Assembly: GCF_003268005.1 (NCBI RefSeq)
Contig: NZ_CP014213.1
Span: 2,766,001-2,830,000, forward strand
DNA length: 64,000 nt
Source of the DNA: Methanosphaera sp. BMS
GTDB taxonomy: Archaea; Methanobacteriota; Methanobacteria; Methanobacteriales; Methanobacteriaceae
Direction: 5' to 3'
Position 1 is the stretch's first letter, and the number at the start of each line of letters is the position of its first letter. Of this stretch, positions 36,905 through 47,599 are shown piece after piece. A program made the translations under genes and the position numbers. The notes under the pieces were generated by a model. That model searched no databases and was not told the origin of the DNA. It saw only the letters and a list, made by a program, of their open reading frames with translations.

Positions 36905-37966
36905 TTGTATTCAGTAAAATCTAATGAAGATTTTGAACAGTTAAGTCCATTTATAATAATCGGTGCAGGTGGAGGAGGAGAGAAGTTCTCCAATTTCCCT
37001 GGTGTGGAAACAGCCGGTTTTTTAGACGACTCCACTGACAAACAAGGAAAGGAATTTTGTGGACATATCGTTGGCTCTGATTTAAAGGAATTGGTTGAAA
37101 CCACTAATTCAAAAAGTGTGGCAATAATGTTGCCTATAGGGGCTGAAGGTGCAGCATTAAAATATGCGGTACAGGCTATTGATTTGGGACAGAATGTATT
37201 GACGTCATTTAGATCATTACCAATTGAGGATAATCCATCCCTATTGAAGTTTGCTAATCAAAAAGGTGTTGAAATTAAACAGATAAGCTCTAGATTAGAT
37301 AACATTAAGAAAATAATGGGTGTAGCTCCAGAAAAATGTACAGAGGTTCTTCCAAAAATAACATATGAACATAAAAAACCTGTAATATTTGTAGGTGGAA
37401 CATCACAGGAATGTGGTAAACGTACAACAACACGAAGATTGGGTAAACTTGCAAAGGAAAGAGGGTTAAATGCAATAATCATCTCAACCGACGAGATGGG
37501 TCTGGAAAAACCTACTGATATTAATTTCCGTGCCGGTAGTTTATCCGTGATGGATGTTCCTGCAGTAATCATGGGAACATTAAAATATATGGAGGAAAAT
37601 AAGAATCCTGATATAATCTTTGTTGAAGGACAATCTAGTTTAACCGAACGTGGAAATCCTCATCCAAAAGGACTGTCAGCTTCAATACTCTTCGGGGCAA
37701 TGCCTGATGCAGTAGTATTATGTCATAGACCAAATCATCCATTTAGAGAACCTGTTGGGATAAAAACTGAGTTAAATGCTATAGAAGCGGTAGAACCTAC
37801 AAAAGTTATAGCATTATCAATCAATAGAAGAAATGCACAAGATGAATCATTAGAGAATATAGAAGAAGAGTTTTCTTTACCGACTGTGGATATACATACT
37901 GAGTCAAACGGTGGTATTGAACGTCTCTTAGATATAGTACTTGAATATGTAGGTGAGAATAAATGA
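36905..37966 (+). CDS. DUF1611-family P-loop protein (DgcN-like)
   Basis: 353 aa, TTG start behind GGAGAAG. The N-terminal ~130 residues form a Rossmann-like domain ([18 protein letters not shown]). The C-terminal P-loop domain starts with [16 protein letters not shown] (~residue 160) and has [22 protein letters not shown]1611 includes DgcN, proposed to acetylate D-glutamate, and is often paired with a dipeptide epimerase, which is absent here. Its stop overlaps the sepF start (ATGA), so the two are coupled. Confidence 0.78.
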   Translation: MYSVKSNEDFEQLSPFIIIGAGGGGEKFSNFPGVETAGFLDDSTDKQGKEFCGHIVGSDLKELVETTNSKSVAIMLPIGAEGAALKYAVQAIDLGQNVLTSFRSLPIEDNPSLLKFANQKGVEIKQISSRLDNIKKIMGVAPEKCTEVLPKITYEHKKPVIFVGGTSQECGKRTTTRRLGKLAKERGLNAIIISTDEMGLEKPTDINFRAGSLSVMDVPAVIMGTLKYMEENKNPDIIFVEGQSSLTERGNPHPKGLSASILFGAMPDAVVLCHRPNHPFREPVGIKTELNAIEAVEPTKVIALSINRRNAQDESLENIEEEFSLPTVDIHTESNGGIERLLDIVLEYVGENK

Positions 37967-38448
37967 AAAATTCTTTAAAAGATTTAACAGTAAATGTTAA
38001 AAAGTCAATAGACAGAGAGTATGATGGCGAATTTAATGTAAATCAAAGTTTTGATGAAAATCAGAAAATGTTGAATGATAATGTCATATCATCAATAGAA
38101 GATTCCTACTCTGATTATGATGATGACTTTGATGATATAGTTATAGAACCTGACAATGATACCATATTAATCGAACCTGATAGGGGTGTCAATATAGATA
38201 CCATCCGTTTAATCAAGGTTAAAAGTATTTACACTTTAAACGATGAACTGGAACGGGTTGATAAGACGGGAATTCCAGTAATAATTGATTTAAAATACAT
38301 TCAAGAGAGACGTTCCTCTGAATTTAAGAAATTGGGCACAATGATTAAGGAATTTAAGGAATCATCAGGAGCTCAAGTGGTACTTCTTGGAAGTACAAAA
38401 AATGTGATAGTGGTAGTTCCAAAGGATATTGTCTTATTAAGACATTAA
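37963..38448 (+). CDS. sepF: SepF, membrane anchor of FtsZ
   Basis: 161 aa. The N-terminal helix [15 protein letters not shown] is amphipathic and fits the membrane-targeting sequence; a long acidic linker follows (residues ~20-75). The SepF core fills the rest ([50 protein letters not shown]). In archaea with FtsZ but no FtsA, SepF is the essential FtsZ anchor. Overlaps the DUF1611 gene by 4 bases. Confidence 0.92.
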   Translation: MKNSLKDLTVNVKKSIDREYDGEFNVNQSFDENQKMLNDNVISSIEDSYSDYDDDFDDIVIEPDNDTILIEPDRGVNIDTIRLIKVKSIYTLNDELERVDKTGIPVIIDLKYIQERRSSEFKKLGTMIKEFKESSGAQVVLLGSTKNVIVVVPKDIVLLRH

Positions 38449-38626
38449 ATATGTTAAATCACTTTCTCCCATTATTTTTTTTACTTAAAATTTTCAGTAT
38501 CATTCATTAAAGGGGGATAAATCCATATCTGATTCTTTAAAAAACTTTTATCCTAATCGATTACTATAAAAAAACTTTTATAAAGATTTTATAAAAAAAA
38601 TAAGCTATTATAAGTAATGTAATTAC

Positions 38627-39394
38627 TTATATTGATTTCATGTCATAGAATTTCATGAAATTATTATACATAACCTTATCAATATCCCTTTTATCATAAC
38701 TATTTATTTCCAGTTCATGTTTCAATCTTGCAAGATTCATAGGGTTTGATGGAGCATAGCTCATATCAGTATCAACTATGAATTTATCGAAGCCATACTC
38801 ATCTAATACCTTGATTGTATCTTCAACACTCATTTTTTGTGGTTGAACCGTTATGGCAGGAGTATAATCCTTATCGACAACTTCATCCACAATTGAAAAG
38901 TCTACATGATCCAATTGCACCAGTTTCGGGTCGATATTCTCATCAATCAGCTCCATTGTTTTGGACGTGACTTCAGCTTTATTGGTTCTGGGCGTGTGTA
39001 CGATTACCCTATAGTTAAGATTGTCAGCCATCTGAAGCTGTTTGATGAAAACTTCCTGTTCCAGCACACTTGCACTATCCAATCCTATCTCCCCGATAGC
39101 TATTACGTCATCCCTTGATAGGTACTCTGGTAGCTTATTGAGTACATTTTCATAGTCTGTCGGAATTGCACGTGGATGTATACCCAATGCCATGAAATAT
39201 TTTATGTTATGTTTTTCAACACGCTTTTTCTCAACATTTAACATTCTATTGAAGTGTTCAAAGCAAACATTGGACTGTCTCATCTCTAGCGGGTCATATG
39301 CACAGCTAACAACGGCCTTAACGCCGGCTATGTTAATCTGTTGAAAATCTTCCACAGGTCTTGAATCAGAATGTATGTGGGCATCAATAATCAT
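38627..39394 (-). CDS. TatD-like metal-dependent hydrolase
   Basis: 255-aa amidohydrolase-fold protein. Metal ligands are visible: IDAHIHSD at the start, ALGIHPRAIP, GEIGLD, IVHTPR, LDHVD and a final VDTDMSY. It belongs to the TatD/archaeal TIM-barrel hydrolase group; a nuclease or other phosphohydrolase role is possible. The start lies 6 bases after the glyS stop; an ATG at 39400 is also in frame. Last gene of trmJ-dcd-glyS-tatD. Confidence 0.82.
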   Translation of the reverse strand: MIIDAHIHSDSRPVEDFQQINIAGVKAVVSCAYDPLEMRQSNVCFEHFNRMLNVEKKRVEKHNIKYFMALGIHPRAIPTDYENVLNKLPEYLSRDDVIAIGEIGLDSASVLEQEVFIKQLQMADNLNYRVIVHTPRTNKAEVTSKTMELIDENIDPKLVQLDHVDFSIVDEVVDKDYTPAITVQPQKMSVEDTIKVLDEYGFDKFIVDTDMSYAPSNPMNLARLKHELEINSYDKRDIDKVMYNNFMKFYDMKSI

Positions 39395-39400
39395 TGTCAT

Positions 39401-41143
39401 CTACTCTTCGATTTCATCAAATTCTATTTCATTATCTGTGAGCTGTTTAATCAGCATAGGTATGCGTCTGATGGACACCCTTTTTTGTTTGAATGTATCC
39501 CTGTTTCTTATGGTTACCTTTTTGTCTTCAATGCTGTCATAATCCACTGTTATGGCATATGGAATACCAATCTCATCAGCTCTAGCATATCTTCTACCTA
39601 TAGTACCGCTTGTATCGTAGTTTGTAATAATATTATTGTCTCTAAGAGTGTTTTCAATATCGTTGGCTATTGATGTAAGTTCCTCTTTATTAACAAGTGG
39701 AAGAACACTCGCTTTAATAGGTGCAACTTTTGCAGGTATTTTAAGGTATGCCCTGCTTTCACCTTCCTCGTTGGTATCTTCAGTATATGAGTGTAATAAT
39801 GTGGAATATATTATTCTGTCAATACCATATGATGGCTCAATAACGTGTGGTATGATTCTTTCTCCCTTGATTTTTTCATTCACTGTCTCAAAGCTCACAA
39901 AGCTGTCATCAATGGTATACTCAGTATCGTCTATAGTGAATGTATAGTTGCCGTTTTCTTCAAATGATTTAAGAATGCTTTCGGCATCGGTATTTTCCAA
40001 TATTTCCTTAGCTTTGGATGAATCTTTTTTAAATACCGGTCCAAACTTTTTCATATTAAATGATGTTTTAGTAACAGTAACCTCTTTTGGTGTATCATAT
40101 TCTTTAAATACGCTAAGGTCTTCTTTGCTGTGTTTTATATGTGATTGTAGGTCGAAGTCGGTTCTGTCTGCAATACCTATAATTTCCACCCATCCATATT
40201 GGTCGGTTTTTACTTCAGCATCCCAGCAGTCAATGGCATAATGTGCCATTTCATCAGGTAAATGTTGTCTGAATCTTATTGCATCATCCGGAATTCCAAG
40301 ATCAGTCAAGAAGCTTTTAGCTATGACAATCTGGTAAATCAGTGTTTGGCTGCTTACTATGTTGTTGTCAATGGCATCTTTTACAAGTACTCGGATAGGT
40401 TCTTCATTATTTAATTGTTGTTTCTGACCATATAACTTCAATTCATAATTTTTAATGTGCTCATAGTTTCTATGGCTTTTATCTGATGGATCAACAAATA
40501 TCTCTGCTTCAGCTTGCGTAAATTCCCTTAATCTTATAACTCCCTGTCTTGGAGATAATTCATTCCTGTATGATTTTCCCAGTTGAACTATACCGAATGG
40601 AAGTTTGTCCTTGTAGAATCTGCTGATTCTTTTAAAGGCTATAAATATTCCCTGTGCCGTTTCCGGTCTCATGTAGCCTACTTGTTTTCCACTGGCACCG
40701 ATTTCTGTTTTAAACATTAGGTTATAACTTCTAACATCATCCAGACTTCCGCCACACTCTGTACATACTATGTTGTTGTCCTTGATTATTTGGGTTAATG
40801 ATTCATCAGGCAGTCCTTCAACATCCCTGTCAATGTTTTCTTCAATGATGTGGTCTGCCCTGTATATCTCTTTACATTCATTACATTGGGTCATCGGATC
40901 TGTAAAGTTGTCAACGTGGCCTGAAGCCTTAAGGGTTTCCTTTGGCATTACAGTAGGGGCTTCAATTTCAAAGAATCGTTCCTTGCTTACGTAGTATTCT
41001 CTCCATAAATTCATTATGTTGGTTTTTAACAGACCTCCTACCGGTCCATAATCATAAAAACCCGCAACACCCGAGTATATTTCAAAGGAAGGATATAATA
41101 TTCCTCGTTTTTTCGCTATACTCATCATTTTCTCATTTGTCAT
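39401..41143 (-). CDS. glyS: Glycyl-tRNA synthetase, archaeal/eukaryotic alpha2 type
   Basis: 580-aa class II synthetase. Motif 2 region SYRNELSPRQGVIRLREFTQ and motif 3 PSYGIDRIIYSTLL are clear. A zinc ribbon is formed by CNECKEIYRAD and CTECGGSL. The C-terminal anticodon-binding domain starts near KVAPIKASVLPLV. The start overlaps the dcd stop (TAATG), indicating translational coupling. Confidence 0.97.
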   Translation of the reverse strand: MTNEKMMSIAKKRGILYPSFEIYSGVAGFYDYGPVGGLLKTNIMNLWREYYVSKERFFEIEAPTVMPKETLKASGHVDNFTDPMTQCNECKEIYRADHIIEENIDRDVEGLPDESLTQIIKDNNIVCTECGGSLDDVRSYNLMFKTEIGASGKQVGYMRPETAQGIFIAFKRISRFYKDKLPFGIVQLGKSYRNELSPRQGVIRLREFTQAEAEIFVDPSDKSHRNYEHIKNYELKLYGQKQQLNNEEPIRVLVKDAIDNNIVSSQTLIYQIVIAKSFLTDLGIPDDAIRFRQHLPDEMAHYAIDCWDAEVKTDQYGWVEIIGIADRTDFDLQSHIKHSKEDLSVFKEYDTPKEVTVTKTSFNMKKFGPVFKKDSSKAKEILENTDAESILKSFEENGNYTFTIDDTEYTIDDSFVSFETVNEKIKGERIIPHVIEPSYGIDRIIYSTLLHSYTEDTNEEGESRAYLKIPAKVAPIKASVLPLVNKEELTSIANDIENTLRDNNIITNYDTSGTIGRRYARADEIGIPYAITVDYDSIEDKKVTIRNRDTFKQKRVSIRRIPMLIKQLTDNEIEFDEIEE

Positions 41144-41733
41144 TATTTTCCTCCTTTAATATCAAAATCTTGTTTAATCTTACTTACTTGTGGTCCGGTT
41201 TGACGCATATACTTACTATCACGGTCTTCATGTCCATATGGTTTAGCTGATGGTGATGTCATGGTTTCAAATACTATCTGACATACTCTTTGACCAGGAT
41301 ATAATGCGACCGGCATCTTACCGATATTGGATATTTCCAGCGTAATTCTACCTTCAAAACCGGGGTCAATGTATCCAGCAGTCACATGCATCGTAATACC
41401 AAGTCTGCCCATGGATGATCTGCCCTCTACACGTGCAACAATATCATCAGGTATCTTAACATATTCGTAGGTTGTAGCTAGCGTAAACTCACCCGGATGA
41501 ATGATGAATGGTTCACCCTCTTCCACGGTCAATGACTCCATATATGATTCAAGGTCTATCTTGTCAAACGGATCAATAAATGGTTTTGTGACAATTTTAA
41601 ATCCCTTGAATTCATCACCTAACCTTAAATCCACACTTGATGGTTGAATCTGTTTATCGTCTTCTATAGGATCAATTACAATTTTTCCTTCATCTAAATA
41701 TTTCTTTATATCCACATCACTGAGTATTGCCAT
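41143..41733 (-). CDS. dcd: dCTP deaminase (possibly with dUTPase activity)
   Basis: 196-aa trimeric beta-barrel enzyme of pyrimidine deoxynucleotide metabolism. Motifs: IQPSSVDLRLGDEF, VEGRSSMGRLGITMHVTAGY, DPGFEGRITLEISN with the catalytic Glu, and YPGQRVCQIVF. Methanocaldococcus Dcd also hydrolyses dUTP; which activity this one has cannot be read from sequence alone. Third from the end of the operon. Confidence 0.94.
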   Translation of the reverse strand: MAILSDVDIKKYLDEGKIVIDPIEDDKQIQPSSVDLRLGDEFKGFKIVTKPFIDPFDKIDLESYMESLTVEEGEPFIIHPGEFTLATTYEYVKIPDDIVARVEGRSSMGRLGITMHVTAGYIDPGFEGRITLEISNIGKMPVALYPGQRVCQIVFETMTSPSAKPYGHEDRDSKYMRQTGPQVSKIKQDFDIKGGK

Positions 41734-41735
41734 AT

Positions 41736-42449
41736 TTATTCCTCATTGTTATTATTGATTCTTTGATTTATACGTTTTAATGTTCCACGTAATGTTTTTG
41801 CTTCTCTACCTGTGATAAATGATCTTCCAAGTATATGTTTTGCGATACTTTTTACTATAACCTCTTTATGTTCTGGATAATCTAGCTTTGATATTATGGA
41901 ATTCATTTGTGTTGTAAGCACTTCTTTATCTTCCATTGTTGTAATGTCAATGCTATCTACAGGATATTCTTTTTTATTCTTGAATATTTCATAAAAAATT
42001 ATAGAAGCAGCATGTGTAATGTTCATTATGGGATAACTGTCGCTTGTAGGGATACTTACCAAGATGTCACATAGATTAATCTCATCATTTGTAAGTCCGT
42101 CACCTTCCCTTCCAAATAATAATGCCACGTTACTGTTCGTGTTGAGAGTTTTTCCCAATTCTTCCGGGGTTATTGGCATTCTTTTAATGTTATGATTGCC
42201 GCCGGGACTTCCACTTGTTCCTATAATTGTGGCAATTTTTTTATCTTCAATAAATTCATCTAATGAATCATAAATTAAAGCATTTTCCACAATGTCCTGT
42301 GCATGAACTGCTTGGTAATATGAACTTTCATCAAGTTTGCAGGGATTAATCAATACCATTGTATCGAAATCAAAGTTTTTCATGCATCTTGCAAGAAAAC
42401 CGATATTTCCCGGAGTTTTTGCTTCTACAAATACAGTATAAATTTTCAA
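41736..42449 (-). CDS. trmJ: tRNA 2'-O-methyltransferase TrmJ (SPOUT family)
   Basis: 237 aa. The SPOUT knot region is clear: VFVEAKTPGNIGFLARCMKN at the N-terminus, LLFGREGDGLTNDEI (~residue 110) and IPTSDSYPIMNITHAASIIFY (~135). TrmJ methylates the ribose at position 32 of tRNA. First gene of the operon, with the dcd start 3 bases beyond its stop. Confidence 0.9.
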   Translation of the reverse strand: MKIYTVFVEAKTPGNIGFLARCMKNFDFDTMVLINPCKLDESSYYQAVHAQDIVENALIYDSLDEFIEDKKIATIIGTSGSPGGNHNIKRMPITPEELGKTLNTNSNVALLFGREGDGLTNDEINLCDILVSIPTSDSYPIMNITHAASIIFYEIFKNKKEYPVDSIDITTMEDKEVLTTQMNSIISKLDYPEHKEVIVKSIAKHILGRSFITGREAKTLRGTLKRINQRINNNNEE

Positions 42450-42590
42450 ATAGAATCACTATATATATTTTTGTAGCATATTTTATTTATTAATTATTGA
42501 TATGAATTGTTTGATTAAAAAATATTAATATACTACTATTTTAATAATGATAACAATTAAAGATTAAAGTAAAGAATATGGAGGAAAAAT

Positions 42591-43082
42591 ATGAATTTCA
42601 ATGTAAAAAGTTATTCAATCCTGATGATAATAATCGGATTAATAACTATGATATTCCCATTGATTATCCCTACTACTATAAGTGTTATCTTTGGATTATT
42701 CTTTATTTTCATAGCTATATTGTCCGTAATATTTGCATATCAGCACTATGAACTCCAGAAAAGTCATGCCATAATAACTTTGATATTTGCAATAATCTTT
42801 ATAATTATTGGAATATATCTAATTATTAATCCTGGTCTGATTGTGACCATGTTTAGAATAATGCTCTATGCAATGGCTATCATATTAATTGTATCTGGTA
42901 TATATTCTATAATAGCAGGAATATTCCGGTCATTTACTCTTGGAGGTATTGTAAATATAATATTTGGAGTAATCTCTATTGTAATGGCTTATCTGTTCTC
43001 TAATATGGAATATTTAGGAGTCATAGTGGGATTATGGTTCTTAATTTGTGGGATAGTGTCATTATTTGATGATGAGGAATAA
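42591..43082 (+). CDS. DUF308/HdeD-like membrane protein
   Basis: 163 aa with six hydrophobic segments arranged as pairs, typical of HdeD/DUF308: SILMIIIGLITMIFPLI, ISVIFGLFFIFIAILSVIF, and later LYAMAIILIVSGIYSIIAGI. The family is linked to acid resistance in E. coli, but the function in archaea is unknown. GGAGG site before the ATG. Confidence 0.82.
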   Translation: MNFNVKSYSILMIIIGLITMIFPLIIPTTISVIFGLFFIFIAILSVIFAYQHYELQKSHAIITLIFAIIFIIIGIYLIINPGLIVTMFRIMLYAMAIILIVSGIYSIIAGIFRSFTLGGIVNIIFGVISIVMAYLFSNMEYLGVIVGLWFLICGIVSLFDDEE

Positions 43083-43121
43083 TGATTTATTCTAATATTA
43101 ATTTTTTTTGGGGAGGATATG

Positions 43122-43442
43122 ATGTTAATGGTAACAACACCTTCAATTGAAGGAAAAGATGTAAAGCAATACCTTGGTATTGTAACTGGTGAAGGTTTAA
43201 TCGGTGCAAACGTATATAAGGATATATTTTCAGGAGTACGTGACGTGGTTGGTGGCAGAACATCAACTTATGAAGATCAGCTAAAAAAGGCAAGAGAACT
43301 GGCAATGCAGAGTATGATTGAAAAGGCAGAGGATTTAGAGGCTAATGCAATATTGAACGTCAGGGTAAAATATAGTAATCTCGGGGGTACAATGGGAAAT
43401 ACAATTCTTGTAAGTATCACGGGTACTGCCGTAAAATATTAA
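43122..43442 (+). CDS. UPF0145 (YbjQ/DUF74) protein
   Basis: 106 aa. Family features: [55 protein letters not shown] and [15 protein letters not shown]. Relatives form pentamers; a heavy-metal-binding role has been suggested without firm proof. Three in-frame ATGs; the one at 43122 has the best spacing to GGGGAGG. It may be co-transcribed with the DUF308 gene 40 bases upstream. Confidence 0.85.
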   Translation: MLMVTTPSIEGKDVKQYLGIVTGEGLIGANVYKDIFSGVRDVVGGRTSTYEDQLKKARELAMQSMIEKAEDLEANAILNVRVKYSNLGGTMGNTILVSITGTAVKY

Positions 43443-43853
43443 ATTCAATCTTCTTTTTTTGGTCATTTTATATTAAAATTTTTTTTTAAATTTTTGTTAA
43501 CAGAAAGTTTAATCTAACTGTTCAAAAACTATTTTTTGCATGCCTTCCTTACTATTAGAATAATTAAAAGAATACCACAGTAAATGGGACATGATTTATT
43601 TTTTTTGGATAATTATTATATTTAAAACTGCTTATATGAAAGTACTGTATAACTGTCTGATTTTTTATTCTTAATATGGGGTAATTTGGGATTTATCATT
43701 GAAAATATTATGAATGGGCACATAGCATCTATAATTAACGGTATTATTAAAAGTTTAATCGAATCGGGACATAACAATAAAAAAAGGATAAAAGTAGGAT
43801 GTTAAGGGGAATTCAAATATTATAAATTCATTTTTTAATGATTAAATATTCGG
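43443..43853. other. 411-base gap with one possible small gene
   Basis: Mostly AT-rich and non-coding. A plus-strand frame from TTG 43686 (GGGG site) or ATG 43710 to TAA 43803-43805 would encode a 31-39 residue basic peptide (NGHIASIINGIIKSLIESGH). It looks protein-like, but length and lack of known relatives leave it doubtful. Confidence 0.3.
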
Positions 43854-45347
43854 TCATTCATATGCTTTGTTAAGTAATTCCATCAGATTAATCACTGATG
43901 TCTTGGAGCCTTTCTTCTTAAGGGAATCCCCGATGTTGTATTCACAGAATGGACATATCGTAACAACATAGTCAACGTCCAGTTTGTCAATCATATCTAC
44001 CTTTTCATCAGCCAAAGCTTCTGCTATCTCAGGTTTTCCTGATTTTACTCCACCACCTGCACCACAGCATTGATCTGGTTTTTCCATCTCAATAAATTCA
44101 ACGCCCTTAAGTGATTTTAAAATATTTCTAGGTTCTTCGCTAATGTTCTGACTTCTTACCAGGTGACATGGATCATGGTATGTTACCTTGAGATTCAATT
44201 CATTCATGTCGTCAGGATTAAGCTTATCCTGTAAAAATTCGCTGATATCCATGACATTCAACTCTACTCCATATTCCGGATAATTGTTTTTAAGTGTTGC
44301 TCCACAACCGGCACATACCGTTATGATTGTATCATAATCCTTGAAGATTTCATAGTTCTTCTTGACCAAATCCGGCACGATATCCACTTGGCCTGTTCTT
44401 AAAAGCGGTGAACCACAGCATACCTGTCCTTCTGGTATGTCTATGTCTATGCCCAGTTTATCGAAGAGTTTGACCAAATATTCGGCTATCCATGGCAGTT
44501 TGTAGTCTATCATACAACCGGTAAATAATGCGACCTTGGCCTTTTTGTCTTCATTATTCTCATGGTACTTTTTAATAAATCCTTCAGGATAATCACTGTT
44601 TTCATCAGGTTTAACGGTACGGTTTGTGTTTATAACAGATTCTCTAATTAACTTGTGTGGAGCTAATGGCCCTTCATTTTCATTAAATATTTTTGCTCTC
44701 ATCAGTTCTATTGCCTTACCGTAGATGTCTATCTCTTTAGGACATGTCTTGGTACATTGACCGCAGGATGTACAGTAATATAACCCTGAATCTATTACTT
44801 CCTCATTTCGTGATGTGTCATCTCTTGGATCAAATGAGATATCTGCAAGGTTTCTCATAAAGTATGGTCCGACAAAGGATTCTGTCTTTTTAAGTACTGG
44901 ACACATTGAAAGACATGAGTAGCAACCTATACAACTTCTTAGCCTGTCGGATTTTTCATAGTCCTCCGGTTTAATCAGTTCAGGCTCACGGCTTGATTCA
45001 TTGTTTTCATAGCCCAAATAGAGATTTAAGTCACGTACTTCCTCAGAGAAGGGTGCTCTGTCAACAATCAAATCTTTTATTATCTTGAAATCTAATGCTT
45101 CTAAGGTATCGTTGTCCTGTATTTCCTCTTTACAGGCTAGCACTGCTTTTTTATTTACCTTTATTGCACATGATCCGCATTGGCCTGCCCTACATGAGTA
45201 TCTGTAGGCAATATTGGCATCATATTTTTTATTTATTTGATGTAATGCATCAAGCACCTTCATCTTTGGTGTTTTTTCTATTTCATATGATTCCGTGTAA
45301 TGAAGGTCCTCCACGGGATCATATCTTTTCACATTAACTTTAATCAT
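43854..45347 (-). CDS. tfrB: Thiol:fumarate reductase subunit B (CoM/CoB-dependent)
   Basis: 497 aa. An N-terminal plant-type [2Fe-2S] domain (CRAGQCGSCAIKV near residue 52) leads into two [4Fe-4S] motifs (CIGCYSCLSMCP and CTSCGQCTKTCP) and two CCG cysteine-rich domains like HdrB (CCGSPLLRTG; CHLVRSQN...CCGAGGG). In Methanothermobacter TfrB oxidises CoM-SH and CoB-SH to the heterodisulfide while TfrA reduces fumarate to succinate for biosynthesis. tfrA is not in the window, as is usual for this unlinked pair. Confidence 0.93.
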   Translation of the reverse strand: MIKVNVKRYDPVEDLHYTESYEIEKTPKMKVLDALHQINKKYDANIAYRYSCRAGQCGSCAIKVNKKAVLACKEEIQDNDTLEALDFKIIKDLIVDRAPFSEEVRDLNLYLGYENNESSREPELIKPEDYEKSDRLRSCIGCYSCLSMCPVLKKTESFVGPYFMRNLADISFDPRDDTSRNEEVIDSGLYYCTSCGQCTKTCPKEIDIYGKAIELMRAKIFNENEGPLAPHKLIRESVINTNRTVKPDENSDYPEGFIKKYHENNEDKKAKVALFTGCMIDYKLPWIAEYLVKLFDKLGIDIDIPEGQVCCGSPLLRTGQVDIVPDLVKKNYEIFKDYDTIITVCAGCGATLKNNYPEYGVELNVMDISEFLQDKLNPDDMNELNLKVTYHDPCHLVRSQNISEEPRNILKSLKGVEFIEMEKPDQCCGAGGGVKSGKPEIAEALADEKVDMIDKLDVDYVVTICPFCEYNIGDSLKKKGSKTSVINLMELLNKAYE

Positions 45348-45734
45348 TAAATATCAATACCCCTTATGAAAAACATTTATATTGTAATCTGTCATTTATA
45401 ATTATATTGTCGTTTTATAATATAATACTATCTTCTTTATCGGATATATTTTTTTCAATTATTTGCCATTTCAAGTGGTTTTCCACAAAAATATAATTTA
45501 TAATGCAAGTATCTTACAGAAAATATTCATCGAAGATTTATTTTATATGTAAATTTATTCTGTTTTCAATAATCATATTATTCTTTGAGGTAATATAACT
45601 TAAATATTTTATCCTATATAAATATACATATAGAATAATGTTAAAATATTTAAATTTTCAATATAAAGAACAATATTAAAATATTTACTTTTTTCTTTAA
45701 TAATTGTGTTTAATTATTTATAAGGAGTTATACA
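45348..45734. promoter_or_regulatory. 387-base divergent promoter region of tfrB and iorA
   Basis: Contains a good plus-strand TATA box CTATATAAATATA (45614-45626) about 110 bases before iorA, so the iorA leader would be ~85 bases. The sequence TTAAAATATTTA occurs twice (near 45642 and 45677) in that leader; significance unknown. The tfrB promoter is not clearly resolved. Confidence 0.45.
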
Positions 45735-47594
45735 ATGAAGATAAAAGAATTATTAAGTCCCGAAAAGGGTAACAAGTATTTCATGCTTGGTAATGAAGCA
45801 GCAGTACGGGGAGTTCTTGAGTGTGGACTATCCCTTGCAGCTACATATCCCGGTACACCTTCTTCAGAAATAGGGGATATTCTCTATAAAATTGCCAAAA
45901 GTGCAAATGTTTATTTTGAATTTTCATCCAATGAAAAAGTTGCAGTGGAAGTGGCAGCTTCAGCTGCAAGTACAGGTCTCAGGACATTTTCATTCATGAA
46001 GCATGTGGGTGTAAATGTGGCATCGGATTCATTGATGTCCTCAGCATATATTGGAGTTGAAGGAAGTTTCCTACTACTTATAGCTGATGATCCGTCAACG
46101 TTTTCATCACAGAACGAGCAGGATACAAGACACTTTGCAAGACAAGCAAACATACCAATATTTGAGCCGTCAAATCCACAGGAAATCAAGGATTTTATCC
46201 ATTATGCCTATGACATCTCAGAGGAATATGATTTGCCGGTAATTATAAGAACAACCACCCGTGTATCACACATGCGTGGGGTTGTCGAAACTGATGAATA
46301 TACAAAAAATACAGTAAATGCCGGTGAATTCAAGAATGAAAGATTACATGTACCTGTGCCTGAAGCAGCACGTGTAATGCATAAAAACCTTGTTGATAAG
46401 ATTAACGTCTTACGTGAGGTTTCAAATGCATCACCACTTAACAAGTTGGTTGATAACGGTGCCGATGTAGGAATAATTACTTCTGGTGGAGCATATAACT
46501 ATGTAATTGACGTTGTAAATCAGAACAATCTCAATGTCAACATCCTGAAAATCGGATTTTCACATCCATATCCGGAACAGTTGGTTAAAAAATTCCTGGA
46601 AGACAATAAAGAAGTGCTCGTAGTAGAAGAGGTAGACCCTATAAACGAGATTGAAACTTTGGCAATAGCCGGTAAATACAACATAAATACAAAAATACAC
46701 GGTAAACGTGATGGAACATTATCTGAAATATTTGAATACAATCCAAACATAGTATTTGAAGCTTTACAGAAATTATTGAGCTTTGAAGACAACAGGCCAA
46801 TGCCAAACAAAAAAACAAGTATTCCATTACCTTCACGGCCTGCAACGCTATGTGCCGGATGTCCACATAGGGCAGCATATTATTCAGCAAGACAGGCAAT
46901 AAACAGCCTGAATTTGGATGTTGAAAGTATTCATCCATCAGATATCGGCTGTTACACGTTGGGTATAGCACCACCATATAATATGGCTAATTACTTGATG
47001 TCAATGGGTGCTAGTGTAGGTACAAGCTGTGGTTTCAGCAAGTCAACAGAAAATCAGCCGATTATCAGTTTCATAGGGGATTCCACATTCTTCCATGCAG
47101 GTATACCTCCACTTATCAATGCCATACACAATAAGACAAAGTTTACATTGGTAATACTGGATAATCGTATAACCGCAATGACCGGTGGACAGACAAATCC
47201 TGGTATACCTGTCGATGGTATGGGCTTAGAGGCACCGGCCATTTCAATTGAAAAAATCGTCAGGGCAATAGGTGTCGAGTTTGTCGAAGAAATCAATCCA
47301 CTGAATGTCAATAAGATGATAGAAGTTTATAAGGAAGCATTAAAGTATGACGGGGTATCCGTGATTATCTCAAAATATCCATGTAACCTGATAAATAAGG
47401 ATGAAATAAGATCTCGAAAATATCATGTTGATGTAAATCAGGATAAATGTATACATTGTAAGAAGTGTATTAGTCAATTAGCATGTCCAAGCATAAACCT
47501 GGTTGATGAACAGATAACAATAGATCAAAGTTGTATTAAATGTGGCGTATGTATAGAGGTATGTCCGGTTGATGCAATATACAAGAGGGAGTAG
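45735..47594 (+). CDS. iorA: Indolepyruvate:ferredoxin oxidoreductase alpha subunit
   Basis: 619 aa. Together with IorB it oxidatively decarboxylates aryl pyruvates to aryl-acetyl-CoA with ferredoxin as electron acceptor, or works in reverse to assimilate aryl acids. N-terminal pyruvate:ferredoxin oxidoreductase domain (AATYPGTPSSEIGDIL); TPP-binding domain with GDSTFFHAGIPPLINA...NRITAMTGGQ (~residues 440-485). The C-terminal clusters are CIHCKKCISQLACP and CIKCGVCIEVCP (~577-613); the first has an altered spacing common in IorA. GGAG site. Confidence 0.96.
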   Translation: MKIKELLSPEKGNKYFMLGNEAAVRGVLECGLSLAATYPGTPSSEIGDILYKIAKSANVYFEFSSNEKVAVEVAASAASTGLRTFSFMKHVGVNVASDSLMSSAYIGVEGSFLLLIADDPSTFSSQNEQDTRHFARQANIPIFEPSNPQEIKDFIHYAYDISEEYDLPVIIRTTTRVSHMRGVVETDEYTKNTVNAGEFKNERLHVPVPEAARVMHKNLVDKINVLREVSNASPLNKLVDNGADVGIITSGGAYNYVIDVVNQNNLNVNILKIGFSHPYPEQLVKKFLEDNKEVLVVEEVDPINEIETLAIAGKYNINTKIHGKRDGTLSEIFEYNPNIVFEALQKLLSFEDNRPMPNKKTSIPLPSRPATLCAGCPHRAAYYSARQAINSLNLDVESIHPSDIGCYTLGIAPPYNMANYLMSMGASVGTSCGFSKSTENQPIISFIGDSTFFHAGIPPLINAIHNKTKFTLVILDNRITAMTGGQTNPGIPVDGMGLEAPAISIEKIVRAIGVEFVEEINPLNVNKMIEVYKEALKYDGVSVIISKYPCNLINKDEIRSRKYHVDVNQDKCIHCKKCISQLACPSINLVDEQITIDQSCIKCGVCIEVCPVDAIYKRE

Positions 47595-47599
47595 TTACA

